64,000 nucleotides of DNA from Arenibacter amylolyticus (GCF_002150785.1 NZ_MTAZ01000011.1:1-64000); one strand, 5' to 3'. Shown: positions 51,275-61,271, numbered from the stretch's first letter. The notes: generated by a model from the letters alone, not told the origin. Program-made: numbers and translations.

Positions 51275-54200
51275 ATGATTAACAAGATCATTTCTTTTTC
51301 CATTAATAATAAATTTATTATTGGGCTCTTTATAGTAGTGCTTGTCGGTACGGGCATTTGGTCTATGGCCACTATAAACTTGGGTTCTGTACCCGATATT
51401 ACCAACAACCAAGTACAGGTTATTACCGTTGCACCAAATTTAGGTACTGAGGACATTGAGCAATTTGTAACCTTTCCCGTAGAATTGGCAATGGCAAACC
51501 TTCCTGATGTTATCGAGCTGCGTTCGATCTCTCGGTTTGGTCTGTCCGTAGTAACCATTGTCTTTAAAGATCAAGCGGGTACCTACCTTCCCCGGCAATT
51601 GGTACAAGAAAAATTAGCCGAAGTGAAGGGAGAAATTCCTGAAGGTTTTGGTACGCCATTTATGGCACCCATAACCACAGGTCTGGGCGAAATCTACCAA
51701 TACACCCTAAAAGTAAAAGAAGGCTATGAAGATAAATACGATGCAACAGAGCTTCGTACCATCCAGGATTGGATCGTTAAACGTCAAATGGCATTAGTCC
51801 CAGGAGTTGTGGAAGTAAACGCTTTTGGTGGATATGTAAAACAATATGAGGTTGCTCTAAACCCCGATAAACTTAAAAGCTTTGGCCTTACTATGAGCCA
51901 GGTCTTTGAAGCATTAAGCGAAAATAACGCAAACACGGGAGGGGCGTATATTGAAAAAAACCATCAGGCCAATTTTATACGTGGCGAAGGCTTGGCGCGT
52001 AGCATTTCAGATTTGGAAAATACAGTGGTCACTACACAAAATGGTAACCCTATTCTAATCCGTGATGTGGCCGAAAAGGTTGGCTATGGGAGCCAGGTGC
52101 GTTATGGTGCTTTTACACAGGATGGCCACGAAACTGTAGGGGGACAAATATTGATGTTAAAAGGACAAAGCCCGAGCACCGTTATAGACAATGTTGAAAA
52201 GCGTATAACCGAAATTCAAAAATCCTTGCCGGAAGGGGTTTATATAGATACATTTTTAAGCCAAAGCGAGCTTATTGAAAGAACCACAAGTACCGTAAAA
52301 ACAAATCTAATTGAAGGGGCGCTTATAGTCATTTTTGTTTTGGTACTTCTTTTGGGAAGTTTTCGTGGCGGTTTGATAGCTGCTTCGATCATTCCCTTAT
52401 GCTTATTATTTGCATTTATTTTAATGAAACAATTTGGCATTTGGGCAAACCTAATGTCTTTGGGGGCAATTGATTTTGGGATTATTGTTGACGGTGCGGT
52501 AATTATAGTGGAGGGTACGGTTTTCCACATACATCGACGAATAAAGAAATCCAATGCCATAATAGGACAATCCGAGATGGATGAAATAGCCTACGATTCT
52601 TCAAGTAAAATGATGAATTCTGCCTTTTTTGGTCAGCTAATTGTTCTTATTGTTTTTACACCGATTCTGTTTTTGACAGGTATAGAAGGAAAAATGTTCC
52701 GACCAATGGCATTTACTTTTGGATTTGCCGTTTTAGGAGCAATTATTCTTTGCCTTACATACGTGCCAATGATGTCGTCCTTATTTTTAAAACCTGCTAA
52801 AAATCAAAATAGTTGGTTTGCCAAATTTGAAAACAAGATTGATAGGATCAGTGATAAAATTATGGGTGCTTTGAATCGTGCCTATCTTCCCCTGTTGAAT
52901 TTTTCACTTCGTTTTAAAGCAGGAGTCATTATTGGAGCGGTTGCGCTATTCTTGATTGCCGGATTTGTTTTCAGTAATATGGGAGCAGAATTTGTCCCTA
53001 AATTTGATGAAGGCGATATTGCCTTTCAGGCCTTGATAAAACCAGGGAGCAGTCTAACAGAATCCATTGAGGCTTCAGAAAAACTTCAGAATCTGATTAA
53101 TGAATTTCCAGAAGTAAAAACGGTAGTTTCAAGGATTGGCGTGGCCGAAATCCCAACAGACCCAATGCCTATGGATATTGCCGATAGTTACATTATTCTT
53201 GAAAAAGATAAGGGTAAATGGACTTCCGCAGATAGTAAAGAAGAACTCATAGAGAAAATTCAAGAAAAAATTTCAGTTGTCCCCGGCGTAAACTTTGTGT
53301 TTACCCAGCCTGTAGAACTGCGTTTTAATGAATTGCTTACCGGCGTCCGTGAGGACGTGGCAATCAAATTATATGGAGAAGATTTGGACGTGTTGGCAGA
53401 CAAGGTTCAGGAAATTGCTGCGGTAATACGGAAAGTTCCGGGTGCAGCAGACCTTAACGTAGAGGCTACAAGCGGTCTGCCACAAATGACGGTGGTGTAT
53501 AACCGTGCAAAAATGGCACAATATGGTGTTACTGTCAATAAATTGAATGATTATGTAAGTGCTGCCTTTGCTGGAGAAAAAGCAGGGGTCATATTTGAAG
53601 GCGAAAGGCGGTTTGATGTGGTCATTCGTTTGGCGGAAGATTTTAGGCAAGATATCAATAGCTTAAAAAATCTTTATATAGATCTGCCAAACGGTGCACA
53701 AGTTCCTCTAAAGGAAGTGGCTGATATCAGCTATAAACCCGGGCCGATGCAAATTTCAAGAGATAACACTATGCGTCGTATTTCAGTAGGAGTAAACGTT
53801 CGTGGTCGCGATGTAAAATCGATGGTCGAGGAGATTCAGCAAAAACTGGAAACGGAAGTGAAACTGCCACCGGGATATTATGTTACTTACGGAGGATCAT
53901 TTGAAAACCTTCAACGTGCATCAGACCGATTGATGATTGTAGTCCCGATCGTTCTATTAACAATATTTGTTCTGCTTTACTTTGCTTTGAATTCATTTTC
54001 ACAGGCCTTGATGATCTATATGGCGGTGCCTTTAGCAGCCATTGGTGGGGTTTTCGTTTTGTTGATCCGTGGAATGCCTTTCAGTATTTCGGCGGGAGTT
54101 GGGTTTATCGTGCTGTTTGGCGTTGCCGTATTAAACGGACTAATACTCATAAACAAATTCAATGAACTAAAAGATAGTGGAATGACCAATTTAAAAAAAC

Positions 54201-55690
54201 GTATATACGAAGCTACGCACGAACGATTACGTCCAATTTTATTAACAGCCATTACAACAATTATGGGCTTTATCCCAATGGCGGTTTCCACCTCTGGAGG
54301 TGCCGAAGTACAACGACCATTGGCAACAGTAGTGATTGGAGGAATGCTTACTGCAACCTTTCTGACCTTGGTGGTTATTCCTATTCTTTATTACTGGCTT
54401 GAATCGAGAAAGGAACGAAACAATAACAATGGGAGTGTAAGCTATGTCAACAAATCAACGAACATTGTAACCGTATTGTTGATGGTTGGTGGTTTGATGG
54501 CTTCTGGTAATGCGTTTGCACAAGATAGCAATCAAGTTGGTTCAATTTCAAAGACCTTGACGGTAAATGAAGCCATTGCAATTGCAAAAAAGAATTATCC
54601 ATCGCTTAAGGAAAGTAGGGCGTTTATAGAACGAGAACAAGCCATGAAAGGAACGAGCTTTGACCTTGGCAGCACCCAAGTTTTCACAGGAAAGGAAGAA
54701 TATGGCAATAATATTCCCGGAGTACAGACAACTATTGGTGTGCAACAGGGCAACATTGATTTGCTTTCCGGATTTTCAAGATCCAAGTTTTACAAAGAGC
54801 GTATTGCCTTGGGAGAAAAATTTTATGTGGCCAATGAACAACAGTTGGTGCGCAATGTGATGCAAGCCTATGACCAAATTAATTATTACAAGGCACAGTT
54901 GCGTTTTGCAGACCAATTGGACAGTGTTTATGCCAATTTTCAGGCCACCGCCCAACTTCGTTATGACACGGGGGAAACAGGCAAGTTGGAGTTTATTGCG
55001 GCCTCTTCCGAATTTCAACAGATACAAGTGTTAAGGCAACAAGCCTATGATGATATTGAAATTGCCAAACGTGCCCTAAAGCAATATTTGAGAACGGATG
55101 AAAACATCGAAACGGTTGACGGTTTTTACGAGCCTTTGGATTTTATGGCAACTTTGGATTCAACCTCGGTGGCAAACAACCCAATGCTGCAATATGCGTT
55201 ACAAAATGCCGAAGTAAGTAAAGCAAATGTGGGTGTGGAGAAATCCCAGTTCCTGCCGAAATTCAGTTTGTCGTACGGCAGACAGGATGTGGAGGATGTC
55301 CCTGGATTTAATACCTATCAGGCAGGTATTAGTATCCCGTTATGGTTTTTTCCGCAGAAGTCGAGGATCAAGGCAGCCAAGGCCGATGCAATGGTAGCAG
55401 AGAACCAATATCTGGAGCAAAAGGCAACAACTGAAAGCAGGGTGTCGCAATTGCTAAAATCACTTGAGAAAACTCGAAAGGTATTGCAATATTATCAAGA
55501 AGGCGCATTGCTTTTGGCAGAGGAACAAATAGCCACCGCACAATTGGCATCAAAAGAAGGTGAAATAGACTATATCACTTACATAACGATTCTCAACAGC
55601 GCCATCCGTATTAAACAAAATCATTTACAATATATCAATCAGTATAACCAGCAGACCATCGATATGCAATATCAATTGGGCAACCTATAA
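51275..55690 (+). CDS. CzcA/CusA heavy-metal RND pump fused to a TolC-family outer-membrane channel
   Basis: This 1471-residue fusion starts with an HME-RND pump (1-1045). Two large periplasmic loops and 12 TM helices are present, and DFGIIVDGAVIIVE at 400-413 supplies the Asp-Asp-Glu relay typical of CzcA-type divalent-cation pumps. An internal signal-peptide-like segment follows (about 1058-1083, ending GNAFAQ). The last 390 residues are a TolC/CzcC-like outer-membrane factor (TLTVNEAIAIAKKNYPSL ... YHYQ-like coiled coils). The fused form occurs in Bacteroidota. The internal AFA site suggests cleavage after export into separate pump and channel. The substrate is likely Zn, Cd, Co or Ni; no Cu-type methionine pattern was assessed. 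Confidence 0.88.
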   Translation: MINKIISFSINNKFIIGLFIVVLVGTGIWSMATINLGSVPDITNNQVQVITVAPNLGTEDIEQFVTFPVELAMANLPDVIELRSISRFGLSVVTIVFKDQAGTYLPRQLVQEKLAEVKGEIPEGFGTPFMAPITTGLGEIYQYTLKVKEGYEDKYDATELRTIQDWIVKRQMALVPGVVEVNAFGGYVKQYEVALNPDKLKSFGLTMSQVFEALSENNANTGGAYIEKNHQANFIRGEGLARSISDLENTVVTTQNGNPILIRDVAEKVGYGSQVRYGAFTQDGHETVGGQILMLKGQSPSTVIDNVEKRITEIQKSLPEGVYIDTFLSQSELIERTTSTVKTNLIEGALIVIFVLVLLLGSFRGGLIAASIIPLCLLFAFILMKQFGIWANLMSLGAIDFGIIVDGAVIIVEGTVFHIHRRIKKSNAIIGQSEMDEIAYDSSSKMMNSAFFGQLIVLIVFTPILFLTGIEGKMFRPMAFTFGFAVLGAIILCLTYVPMMSSLFLKPAKNQNSWFAKFENKIDRISDKIMGALNRAYLPLLNFSLRFKAGVIIGAVALFLIAGFVFSNMGAEFVPKFDEGDIAFQALIKPGSSLTESIEASEKLQNLINEFPEVKTVVSRIGVAEIPTDPMPMDIADSYIILEKDKGKWTSADSKEELIEKIQEKISVVPGVNFVFTQPVELRFNELLTGVREDVAIKLYGEDLDVLADKVQEIAAVIRKVPGAADLNVEATSGLPQMTVVYNRAKMAQYGVTVNKLNDYVSAAFAGEKAGVIFEGERRFDVVIRLAEDFRQDINSLKNLYIDLPNGAQVPLKEVADISYKPGPMQISRDNTMRRISVGVNVRGRDVKSMVEEIQQKLETEVKLPPGYYVTYGGSFENLQRASDRLMIVVPIVLLTIFVLLYFALNSFSQALMIYMAVPLAAIGGVFVLLIRGMPFSISAGVGFIVLFGVAVLNGLILINKFNELKDSGMTNLKKRIYEATHERLRPILLTAITTIMGFIPMAVSTSGGAEVQRPLATVVIGGMLTATFLTLVVIPILYYWLESRKERNNNNGSVSYVNKSTNIVTVLLMVGGLMASGNAFAQDSNQVGSISKTLTVNEAIAIAKKNYPSLKESRAFIEREQAMKGTSFDLGSTQVFTGKEEYGNNIPGVQTTIGVQQGNIDLLSGFSRSKFYKERIALGEKFYVANEQQLVRNVMQAYDQINYYKAQLRFADQLDSVYANFQATAQLRYDTGETGKLEFIAASSEFQQIQVLRQQAYDDIEIAKRALKQYLRTDENIETVDGFYEPLDFMATLDSTSVANNPMLQYALQNAEVSKANVGVEKSQFLPKFSLSYGRQDVEDVPGFNTYQAGISIPLWFFPQKSRIKAAKADAMVAENQYLEQKATTESRVSQLLKSLEKTRKVLQYYQEGALLLAEEQIATAQLASKEGEIDYITYITILNSAIRIKQNHLQYINQYNQQTIDMQYQLGNL

Positions 55691-55696
55691 TTCAAA

Positions 55697-56923
55697 ATGA
55701 AACAAATAATGAAATATATATCTATAATTAGTTTAGTGTTTGTAACCTCTTTATTGATAGGTTGTAATAATAAAGTAGGTTCAGGGTCCGATAATAAGGA
55801 GAAAGGCACCGCTACGGAACTGGCAAAGGCCGAAGAAGGACAGGATAAGAAAGAAAGCGTTGTCGAACTTACGACGCAACAGGCCGAAACCATCGGATTG
55901 GAAATGAATCCTTTAGAGGAACGGAATTTAGGGAACAACATTAAAGTAACAGGAACGCTGGAGCTTTTTCCACAGGACAAGGCGAACATCAGTCCGTTTG
56001 TTGGCGGGAATGTGAGTTCCATAAAAGTAATACCCGGGGATAACGTAAATAAAGGTCAGGTATTGGCATTTATCGAACACCCGGATATCATTGCAATGCA
56101 ACAGGAGTATCAGGAGAAAATAGACGAACTGGTCTTTTTGAAACAGGATTTTGAGCGCAAGCAGACCCTTTATGATAAAGGCGTGTCTTCAGGGAAGGAA
56201 TTTCAGATGGCGCAGTCAAAATATCGTTCCACATCATCCAGTGTCAATGGTTTGCGGTCCCAGTTAAAACTGTTGGGCATTAATCCCAACAAAGTGGCTG
56301 AAGGCCAAATATATTCCGCGGCTCCCATTACCACACCTATAAGTGGCTACGTGGATGAAGTACTGATTAGCCTTGGCGATTATGTGGCACCACAATCCAG
56401 AATGTTCTCAATAAGCGATAACTCGAAGATTTATGTCAATCTGAAGGTATATGAGAAGGACATAAGGCAAATCGAAAAAGGGCAACAGATACATTTTTCA
56501 ACCGCTTCCCGTCCAGATGAATTGTTTAAGGCATCCGTTCGCTCTATTGGACAGACCTTTAACACCGAGCCAAAAGCTTTAGAAGTTCTGGCAGATATCC
56601 AAAACAAGGATAAAAATCTATTGCCGGGTATGTACGTGCAAGGGCGCATAGTCCAGGGCGAGAAAAAAGGTTTTGCCATACCCGAAGCTGCCATTATAAA
56701 AGAAGGCGAGCATTCCTTTATTTTTATTCTCGATGAAGATGAAAAAATGGAAGCAAACAAAATGAGATTCAAAATGATACCCGTAACGGTTGGTATTACT
56801 GATTTAGGCTTTGTTGGAGTGAATCTTCCTACCGAAGTTCCAAAAGAAGCTAAAGTCGTGATAAAGGGAGCCTATAACCTATCCTCGGAAATGGTCAAGG
56901 ACGAACTGGATCACGACCATTAA
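55697..56923 (+). CDS. CzcB/CusB periplasmic adaptor lipoprotein
   Basis: The 408-residue membrane-fusion protein has a lipoprotein signal (SLVFVTSLLIGC). Its biotinyl-lipoyl-like hairpin domain includes NISPFVGGNVSSIKVIPGDNV and PISGYVDEVLISLGDYV. A beta-barrel domain and a C-terminal membrane-proximal domain follow, and it ends in ELDHDH. It links the RND pump to the outer-membrane channel. The start at 55697 is 6 bp after the pump stop, so it is co-translated. Confidence 0.9.
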   Translation: MKQIMKYISIISLVFVTSLLIGCNNKVGSGSDNKEKGTATELAKAEEGQDKKESVVELTTQQAETIGLEMNPLEERNLGNNIKVTGTLELFPQDKANISPFVGGNVSSIKVIPGDNVNKGQVLAFIEHPDIIAMQQEYQEKIDELVFLKQDFERKQTLYDKGVSSGKEFQMAQSKYRSTSSSVNGLRSQLKLLGINPNKVAEGQIYSAAPITTPISGYVDEVLISLGDYVAPQSRMFSISDNSKIYVNLKVYEKDIRQIEKGQQIHFSTASRPDELFKASVRSIGQTFNTEPKALEVLADIQNKDKNLLPGMYVQGRIVQGEKKGFAIPEAAIIKEGEHSFIFILDEDEKMEANKMRFKMIPVTVGITDLGFVGVNLPTEVPKEAKVVIKGAYNLSSEMVKDELDHDH

Positions 56924-57037
56924 TCCAATAACAAACAACGATTTTGGTTCCGGGTTTGTGGATTGTCTTAATTTGTTAGTTAAAAATCAGAAAGCAGGCT
57001 CGGTTCAAAATCGATTATCATTTTAAAGATTCATACT

Positions 57038-57376
57038 ATGAAAGAAATAAAAGCATTTGTAAAACCAAACAGGATACAAAGAATTATAGAAGCACTGACA
57101 GACAATGGGTTTAAAAGTATGACCTTATCGCAGGCCGAGGGCACAGGAGCCTTTAAGGCTAAAGGTGCAAGGCCGTCATTGGATTTTCATATTACCGATA
57201 GTCCAGTGGTAAAGCTGGAATTGGTCTGCCAGAACGAGGAAGCCCAGTCGGCAATTGCAATAATTGTAAAAAACGGAAGAACGGAAGAACCTGGAGATGG
57301 GATTATCTATATAGCGGATATAGTGGATGCCTTTCAGATAAAAACAGGAGATTCTTTAAAACGGTTTGATTTATAA
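57038..57376 (+). CDS. P-II-like signalling protein in a metal-efflux operon
   Basis: The 112-residue protein has the P-II core: KEIKAFVKPNRIQRIIEAL at the start, a B-loop TEEPGDGIIYI and a C-loop QIKTGDSLKRF. The T-loop is altered (GTGAFKAKGARPSLDFHITD) and lacks the uridylylated tyrosine of GlnB. P-II relatives of this kind, sometimes called PII-NG, accompany CzcABC-type pumps rather than nitrogen genes. It probably binds a nucleotide or metal and regulates the efflux system. It begins 115 bp after the CzcB stop. Confidence 0.82.
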   Translation: MKEIKAFVKPNRIQRIIEALTDNGFKSMTLSQAEGTGAFKAKGARPSLDFHITDSPVVKLELVCQNEEAQSAIAIIVKNGRTEEPGDGIIYIADIVDAFQIKTGDSLKRFDL

Positions 57377-57380
57377 CAAA

Positions 57381-57797
57381 ATGTCTGATTTAGAGCAAAT
57401 ACTGGAGAATAATAACGTAAGACCCACTGCAATGCGTTTGTTGGTCCTACAATATCTCCTAAGCAAAAAAGTAACGGTCAGTTTGATCGATATTGAAGCG
57501 CACTTTCATAATTCGGATAGGACAACATTGTACCGCACCCTAAAAACCTTTGTTGAAAATGGTGTCGCCCATCAAATAGATGATGGTACCGGTAGTACCA
57601 AATATGCTATTTGTGAAGAGAATTGTAACTGTGAAGTGGATACTGATCTACACCTGCATTTTCATTGTGCAAATTGTAATGAAACAGTTTGTTTAACAGA
57701 GCATAAAATCCCACACATCAATTTGCCCGAAGGTTTTAGGGCAGAGAATGTGAATTTGGTGGTAAAGGGCATTTGCGATAAATGCAATGGACGATAA
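57381..57797 (+). CDS. Fur-family metalloregulator, probably Zur-like
   Basis: From ATG 57381 (MSDLEQILENNNVRPTAMRL) the protein has 138 residues. It has the winged HTH (RPTAMRLLVLQYLLSKKVTV) and the Fur metal-binding core, with His-rich DLHLHFHC, CxxC pairs CANC and CDKC, and TVCLTEHK. Two CxxC pairs suggest the structural zinc of Fur/Zur. It starts 5 bp after the P-II-like gene stop. It most likely represses this operon through the palindrome at 50719. Whether the effector is Zn or another metal cannot be told from the sequence. Confidence 0.85.
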   Translation: MSDLEQILENNNVRPTAMRLLVLQYLLSKKVTVSLIDIEAHFHNSDRTTLYRTLKTFVENGVAHQIDDGTGSTKYAICEENCNCEVDTDLHLHFHCANCNETVCLTEHKIPHINLPEGFRAENVNLVVKGICDKCNGR

Positions 57798-57843
57798 ATG
57801 CACTTCCATTGCACTAACTATTAAACTATTTTCTCCAAAATTA

Positions 57844-58206
57844 ATGGATATGAAGTTTTATATAAAAACACCTAAACATCTTAAACAGGGATATAGTAAA
57901 GAATTGGGGCACTACCGCTATTATTTAAGTAAAAAGCAGTATAGCGATGCTTGGTATCATTTAGAAAGAAGCCATATTATAGGTCAATCTTACCCAATCA
58001 AGCACACCTGTTCGCATTGGTTAATGCTAAAGTTTGGTTTAATGCAAAAAGACAACAAAGAGGTATTTGGACTAATAATAAGGTTAGTTGATGGTGGTTG
58101 GAAATCTTTTATAAATCACGTCCCACTTGGCAATACTGGAGGTGCAAATGTACCACCATTAAAAGCGAAGCCTATTCCAATTGATATTAAAAATTTATTC
58201 AAGTAA
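57844..58206 (+). CDS. DUF3703 protein
   Basis: The 120-residue protein (MDMKFYIKTPKHLKQGYSKE) has the DUF3703 block GHYRYYLSKKQYSDAWYHLE, then SYPIKHTCSHWLMLKFG. The function is unknown; relatives are often near heavy-metal genes. A frame from 57787 overlaps the Fur stop, but its extra residues are not conserved in this family, so ATG 57844 is preferred. Its stop is 2 bp before the ATPase ATG. Confidence 0.82.
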   Translation: MDMKFYIKTPKHLKQGYSKELGHYRYYLSKKQYSDAWYHLERSHIIGQSYPIKHTCSHWLMLKFGLMQKDNKEVFGLIIRLVDGGWKSFINHVPLGNTGGANVPPLKAKPIPIDIKNLFK

Positions 58207-58207
58207 A

Positions 58208-60166
58208 ATGAAAAAAAAGAAAGTCAATTTAAGGGATCTAAAACCAAATTCAAAAGAGCCACAGAGTCAGGATGGTGCTCAAGATCACAGTGGCAATTCA
58301 AGTCAAATCAAAGCCTATATTCCAGCAATCATAAGTTTTACAATGCTAATTATTGGTATTGGGTTAGATTATTTTGATGTTACCTTTTTCAAGGATTGGA
58401 TTCGCATTACTTGGTATGGAATTGCTTATTTGCCAGTTGGTCTTCCAGTAGTAAAAGCAGGATGGGAAAGCATCAAAAAAGGAGATGTGTTTACTGAGTT
58501 TTTATTGATGTCCATTGCCACCATAGGTGCATTCGCCATTGGCGAATATCCTGAAGGTGTGGCAGTAATGCTTTTTTATGCGGTTGGCGAGCTCTTCCAA
58601 AATGCCGCGGTCAATCGTGCTAAAGGCAATATAAAAGCATTGCTCGATGTGCGACCCAATGAAGCTCGGGTATATCGGAATAACGACTATATTTCAGTAA
58701 GTCCGGAGACCGTTGCTATTGGCGAAAAAGTACAGGTACGCGTTGGCGAAAAAATCCCTTTGGACGGTATTTTACTATCTGAAAAAGGTTCATTTAATAC
58801 TGCAGCATTAACAGGGGAAAGCAAACCCGATACGATTGTGAAGGGGGAAAAAGTATTTTCAGGAACCATCAACCTGGATGGCGTAATTGAAATCGAGACC
58901 ACCAAAGAATTTAAGGATAGTTCGATTGCCCGAATTCTGGATATGGTCCAAAACGCCACCGCACGTAAATCAAAAACCGAATTGTTTATCAGAAAGTTTG
59001 CAAGGATCTATACCCCCATCGTAGTATTCTTGGCAATTGCATTGACTATTTTGCCCTACTTTTTTGTATCCGATTATGTTTTTCGCGAATGGTTGTACAG
59101 AGCATTGATCTTCTTGGTCATCTCCTGTCCCTGTGCTCTAGTAATCTCAATCCCGTTGGGCTATTTTGGCGGTTTGGGGGCAGCTTCAAAAAATGGGATC
59201 CTTTTTAAAGGGGCGTCCTTTTTAGATGAAATGACAAGGGTAACCACCGTAGTGATGGACAAGACCGGCACCGTGACCAAAGGTGTTTTTAAAATTAAGG
59301 ATGTCGTTATAAGCAGTGGGTCATTGAGCGAACCCGAAATGATGAAATACTTAATGGCTATGGAAGAACAATCCACCCATCCCATTGCCAGGGCCATTAT
59401 GGAACATAAAGCCGATGGCGACAGTTTTCAAGCTTCCGAAGTAAGTGAAATAGCAGGAAAAGGATTGAAAGGAACAGTAAACGGCAAAACAGTTTTGGTC
59501 GGGAATAAGGCATTGATGACCTCAAACAATTTGGAAGTGCCAGTTGAGGCCGACAACATCGTAGAGTCGATCGTAATGATTTCCATTGAAGGGAAATTGG
59601 CCGGATATGTAACCATTGCGGACGAGTTGAAGGACGATGCGCACCAGGCCATTAAACAAATTAGAGAGTCGGGAATTTCAAAAATCATAATGCTTTCAGG
59701 GGACAAGGATTCCATTACCCAACAAGTTGCCAAAGAATTGGGAATGGATTGGGCGAAAGGTGGTCTGCTTCCGGAAGATAAATTGAACGAAGTCGAAAAA
59801 TTGATGTCTGCAAACAACAATAAGTTGGCCTTTATAGGTGATGGTATAAATGATGCGCCAGTATTAGCTGCAAGTGATGTAGGTGTTGCAATGGGCGGAT
59901 TGGGCAGCGATGTAGCTATTGAAACAGCAGACGTTATTATTCAAACGGACCAACCCAGTAAATTTGCAAAAGCTGTTAAAATTGGCCGTTCCACACGGCG
60001 CATCGTTTGGCAAAACATTGGTTTGGCATTTGGGGTGAAAGCAGTGGTTCTGATTTTGGGCGCTGGTGGCGTTGCTACGATGTGGGAGGCAGTTTTTGCT
60101 GACGTGGGAGTGGCTTTATTGGCAATTTTGAATGCTGTTAGGTTGCAGAATATGAAGTGGAAATAA
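58208..60166 (+). CDS. P1B-type heavy-metal ATPase (CadA/ZntA-like) without HMA domain
   Basis: The 652-residue inner-membrane ATPase has a basic N-terminus, then TM helices, the transport motif SCPCALVIS, the phosphorylation site DKTGTVTKG, TGES and the hinge GDGINDAPVLAASDVGVAMG. The cysteine-rich HMA domain is missing, as in many CadA-like pumps. The SCPCAL motif fits P1B-2 (Zn, Cd, Pb) ATPases. It would drain metal from cytoplasm to periplasm, where the RND pump removes it. The start at 58208 is preferred over 58181, because the latter would overlap the preceding gene. Confidence 0.9.
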   Translation: MKKKKVNLRDLKPNSKEPQSQDGAQDHSGNSSQIKAYIPAIISFTMLIIGIGLDYFDVTFFKDWIRITWYGIAYLPVGLPVVKAGWESIKKGDVFTEFLLMSIATIGAFAIGEYPEGVAVMLFYAVGELFQNAAVNRAKGNIKALLDVRPNEARVYRNNDYISVSPETVAIGEKVQVRVGEKIPLDGILLSEKGSFNTAALTGESKPDTIVKGEKVFSGTINLDGVIEIETTKEFKDSSIARILDMVQNATARKSKTELFIRKFARIYTPIVVFLAIALTILPYFFVSDYVFREWLYRALIFLVISCPCALVISIPLGYFGGLGAASKNGILFKGASFLDEMTRVTTVVMDKTGTVTKGVFKIKDVVISSGSLSEPEMMKYLMAMEEQSTHPIARAIMEHKADGDSFQASEVSEIAGKGLKGTVNGKTVLVGNKALMTSNNLEVPVEADNIVESIVMISIEGKLAGYVTIADELKDDAHQAIKQIRESGISKIIMLSGDKDSITQQVAKELGMDWAKGGLLPEDKLNEVEKLMSANNNKLAFIGDGINDAPVLAASDVGVAMGGLGSDVAIETADVIIQTDQPSKFAKAVKIGRSTRRIVWQNIGLAFGVKAVVLILGAGGVATMWEAVFADVGVALLAILNAVRLQNMKWK

Positions 60167-60171
60167 GGATG

Positions 60172-60351
60172 ATGTCGCAAAATCGTAGAAATAGAAGAGT
60201 AAAGAATAAAAAAGGAAAAACTACTGTAAATACCAACCCTAAAAAAGATAAAATTTTAGGTATTATAACTATAGTAACCGTCTTCATCGCTGTTATTGCC
60301 ATATTCTTTGATGAGGCTGTTTTTTACTTTTTTTACCTTCTTTTCAACTAA
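60172..60351 (+). CDS. Small basic membrane protein
   Basis: From ATG 60172 the peptide has 59 residues: a basic head (RRNRRVKNKKGKTTVN) and one C-terminal TM helix (GIITIVTVFIAVIAIFF). It lies 5 bp after the ATPase stop, so it may be the last gene of the operon. The family is unknown. It could be a pump-associated small protein or a chance ORF. Confidence 0.45.
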   Translation: MSQNRRNRRVKNKKGKTTVNTNPKKDKILGIITIVTVFIAVIAIFFDEAVFYFFYLLFN

Positions 60352-60485
60352 TAAAACATTGAATTGTAAAGATTATTACTGATCACATAAAATAAATGGT
60401 TACAGTTTACTAAACCCCACCTACAATTAGACTTTCAAAAAATCCCCAAATCGTTTACTACAAGGGTTAAATTTTAGATACAATA

Positions 60486-61162
60486 TTACGGTTCATCCGG
60501 CATCACAATCTCACATAATTCATTTACATTATACCCTGTAATATTATTCTCCAAAAGACATTTATATAAATTCTAACTTATAAGTGTATGAAAACTAGGA
60601 GCTGGCGTTGAGAAAATATCGAATTTTGGAAAATCTTCATTAAAAACCAGCTTATCCCAATAATATCCTGTAAGGATGGTGCCGAATTGGCTATAGAAAC
60701 AAACTCAAAATTCGTTTTAAAAAGATTTACTTCATCTAAAATTTTTTCCCTATGATCAGGAATTATACTACGCCGGGAAAGCTTTGATTTATTTTTATCG
60801 ATCCAATCCCAAAATCCGTCACTCATAAAGTGAAACCAATTATAATTTAAAATGAAGCCATTGGTATATAATTTTCCTGGATAGAAGGCATGATTTGGCA
60901 AATTTTGTCCTTTTAGTATTGACATTAATTTGTCATTAACTATAAATCCATTACTAATGGCAACAGATGATATCATATCTGTTAAATTAGCTCTTGGCAG
61001 CATTTCCAATTCTAGATTTGGCAAGAAATCTGGAAATTCAAATGGTTTAACATTCCAAACGTTAATTACATCATTAGGATTTACCCCTGTATATATTCTG
61101 CTCTGCGGAAAGACACCTATTTCCGAAGGTTCTGCAGATTTTTTAAAGTTAAAATAATTCAT
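60486..61162 (-). pseudogene. Immunity-protein-like gene (Imm11-type), frameshifted
   Basis: On the minus strand ATG 61162 opens MNYFNFKKSAEPSEIGVFPQ and a chain that resembles Imm11/DUF1629-family proteins (PRANLTDMISSVAISNGFIV, NYNWFHFMSDGFWDWID). Near base 60710 the sequence jumps frame: the original frame ends at 60578, while the second frame encodes the natural continuation FGTILTGYYWDKLVFNEDFP and FDIFSTPAPSFHTLIS. A TAG (60573-60575) interrupts this frame as well, and the last part (NNITGYNVNELCEIVMPDEP) ends at a TAA (60486). The intact protein would have been about 225 residues. Confidence 0.75.
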
Positions 61163-61271
61163 TAACTTAATTCCTTTTCAATCTGAACAATTCCAATTAA
61201 AATATTGAAAACTTTTAAGAATTTAAAAATTTCAAAAATCTCTGATGGAATAATATTATCCTTGAGAAAAA

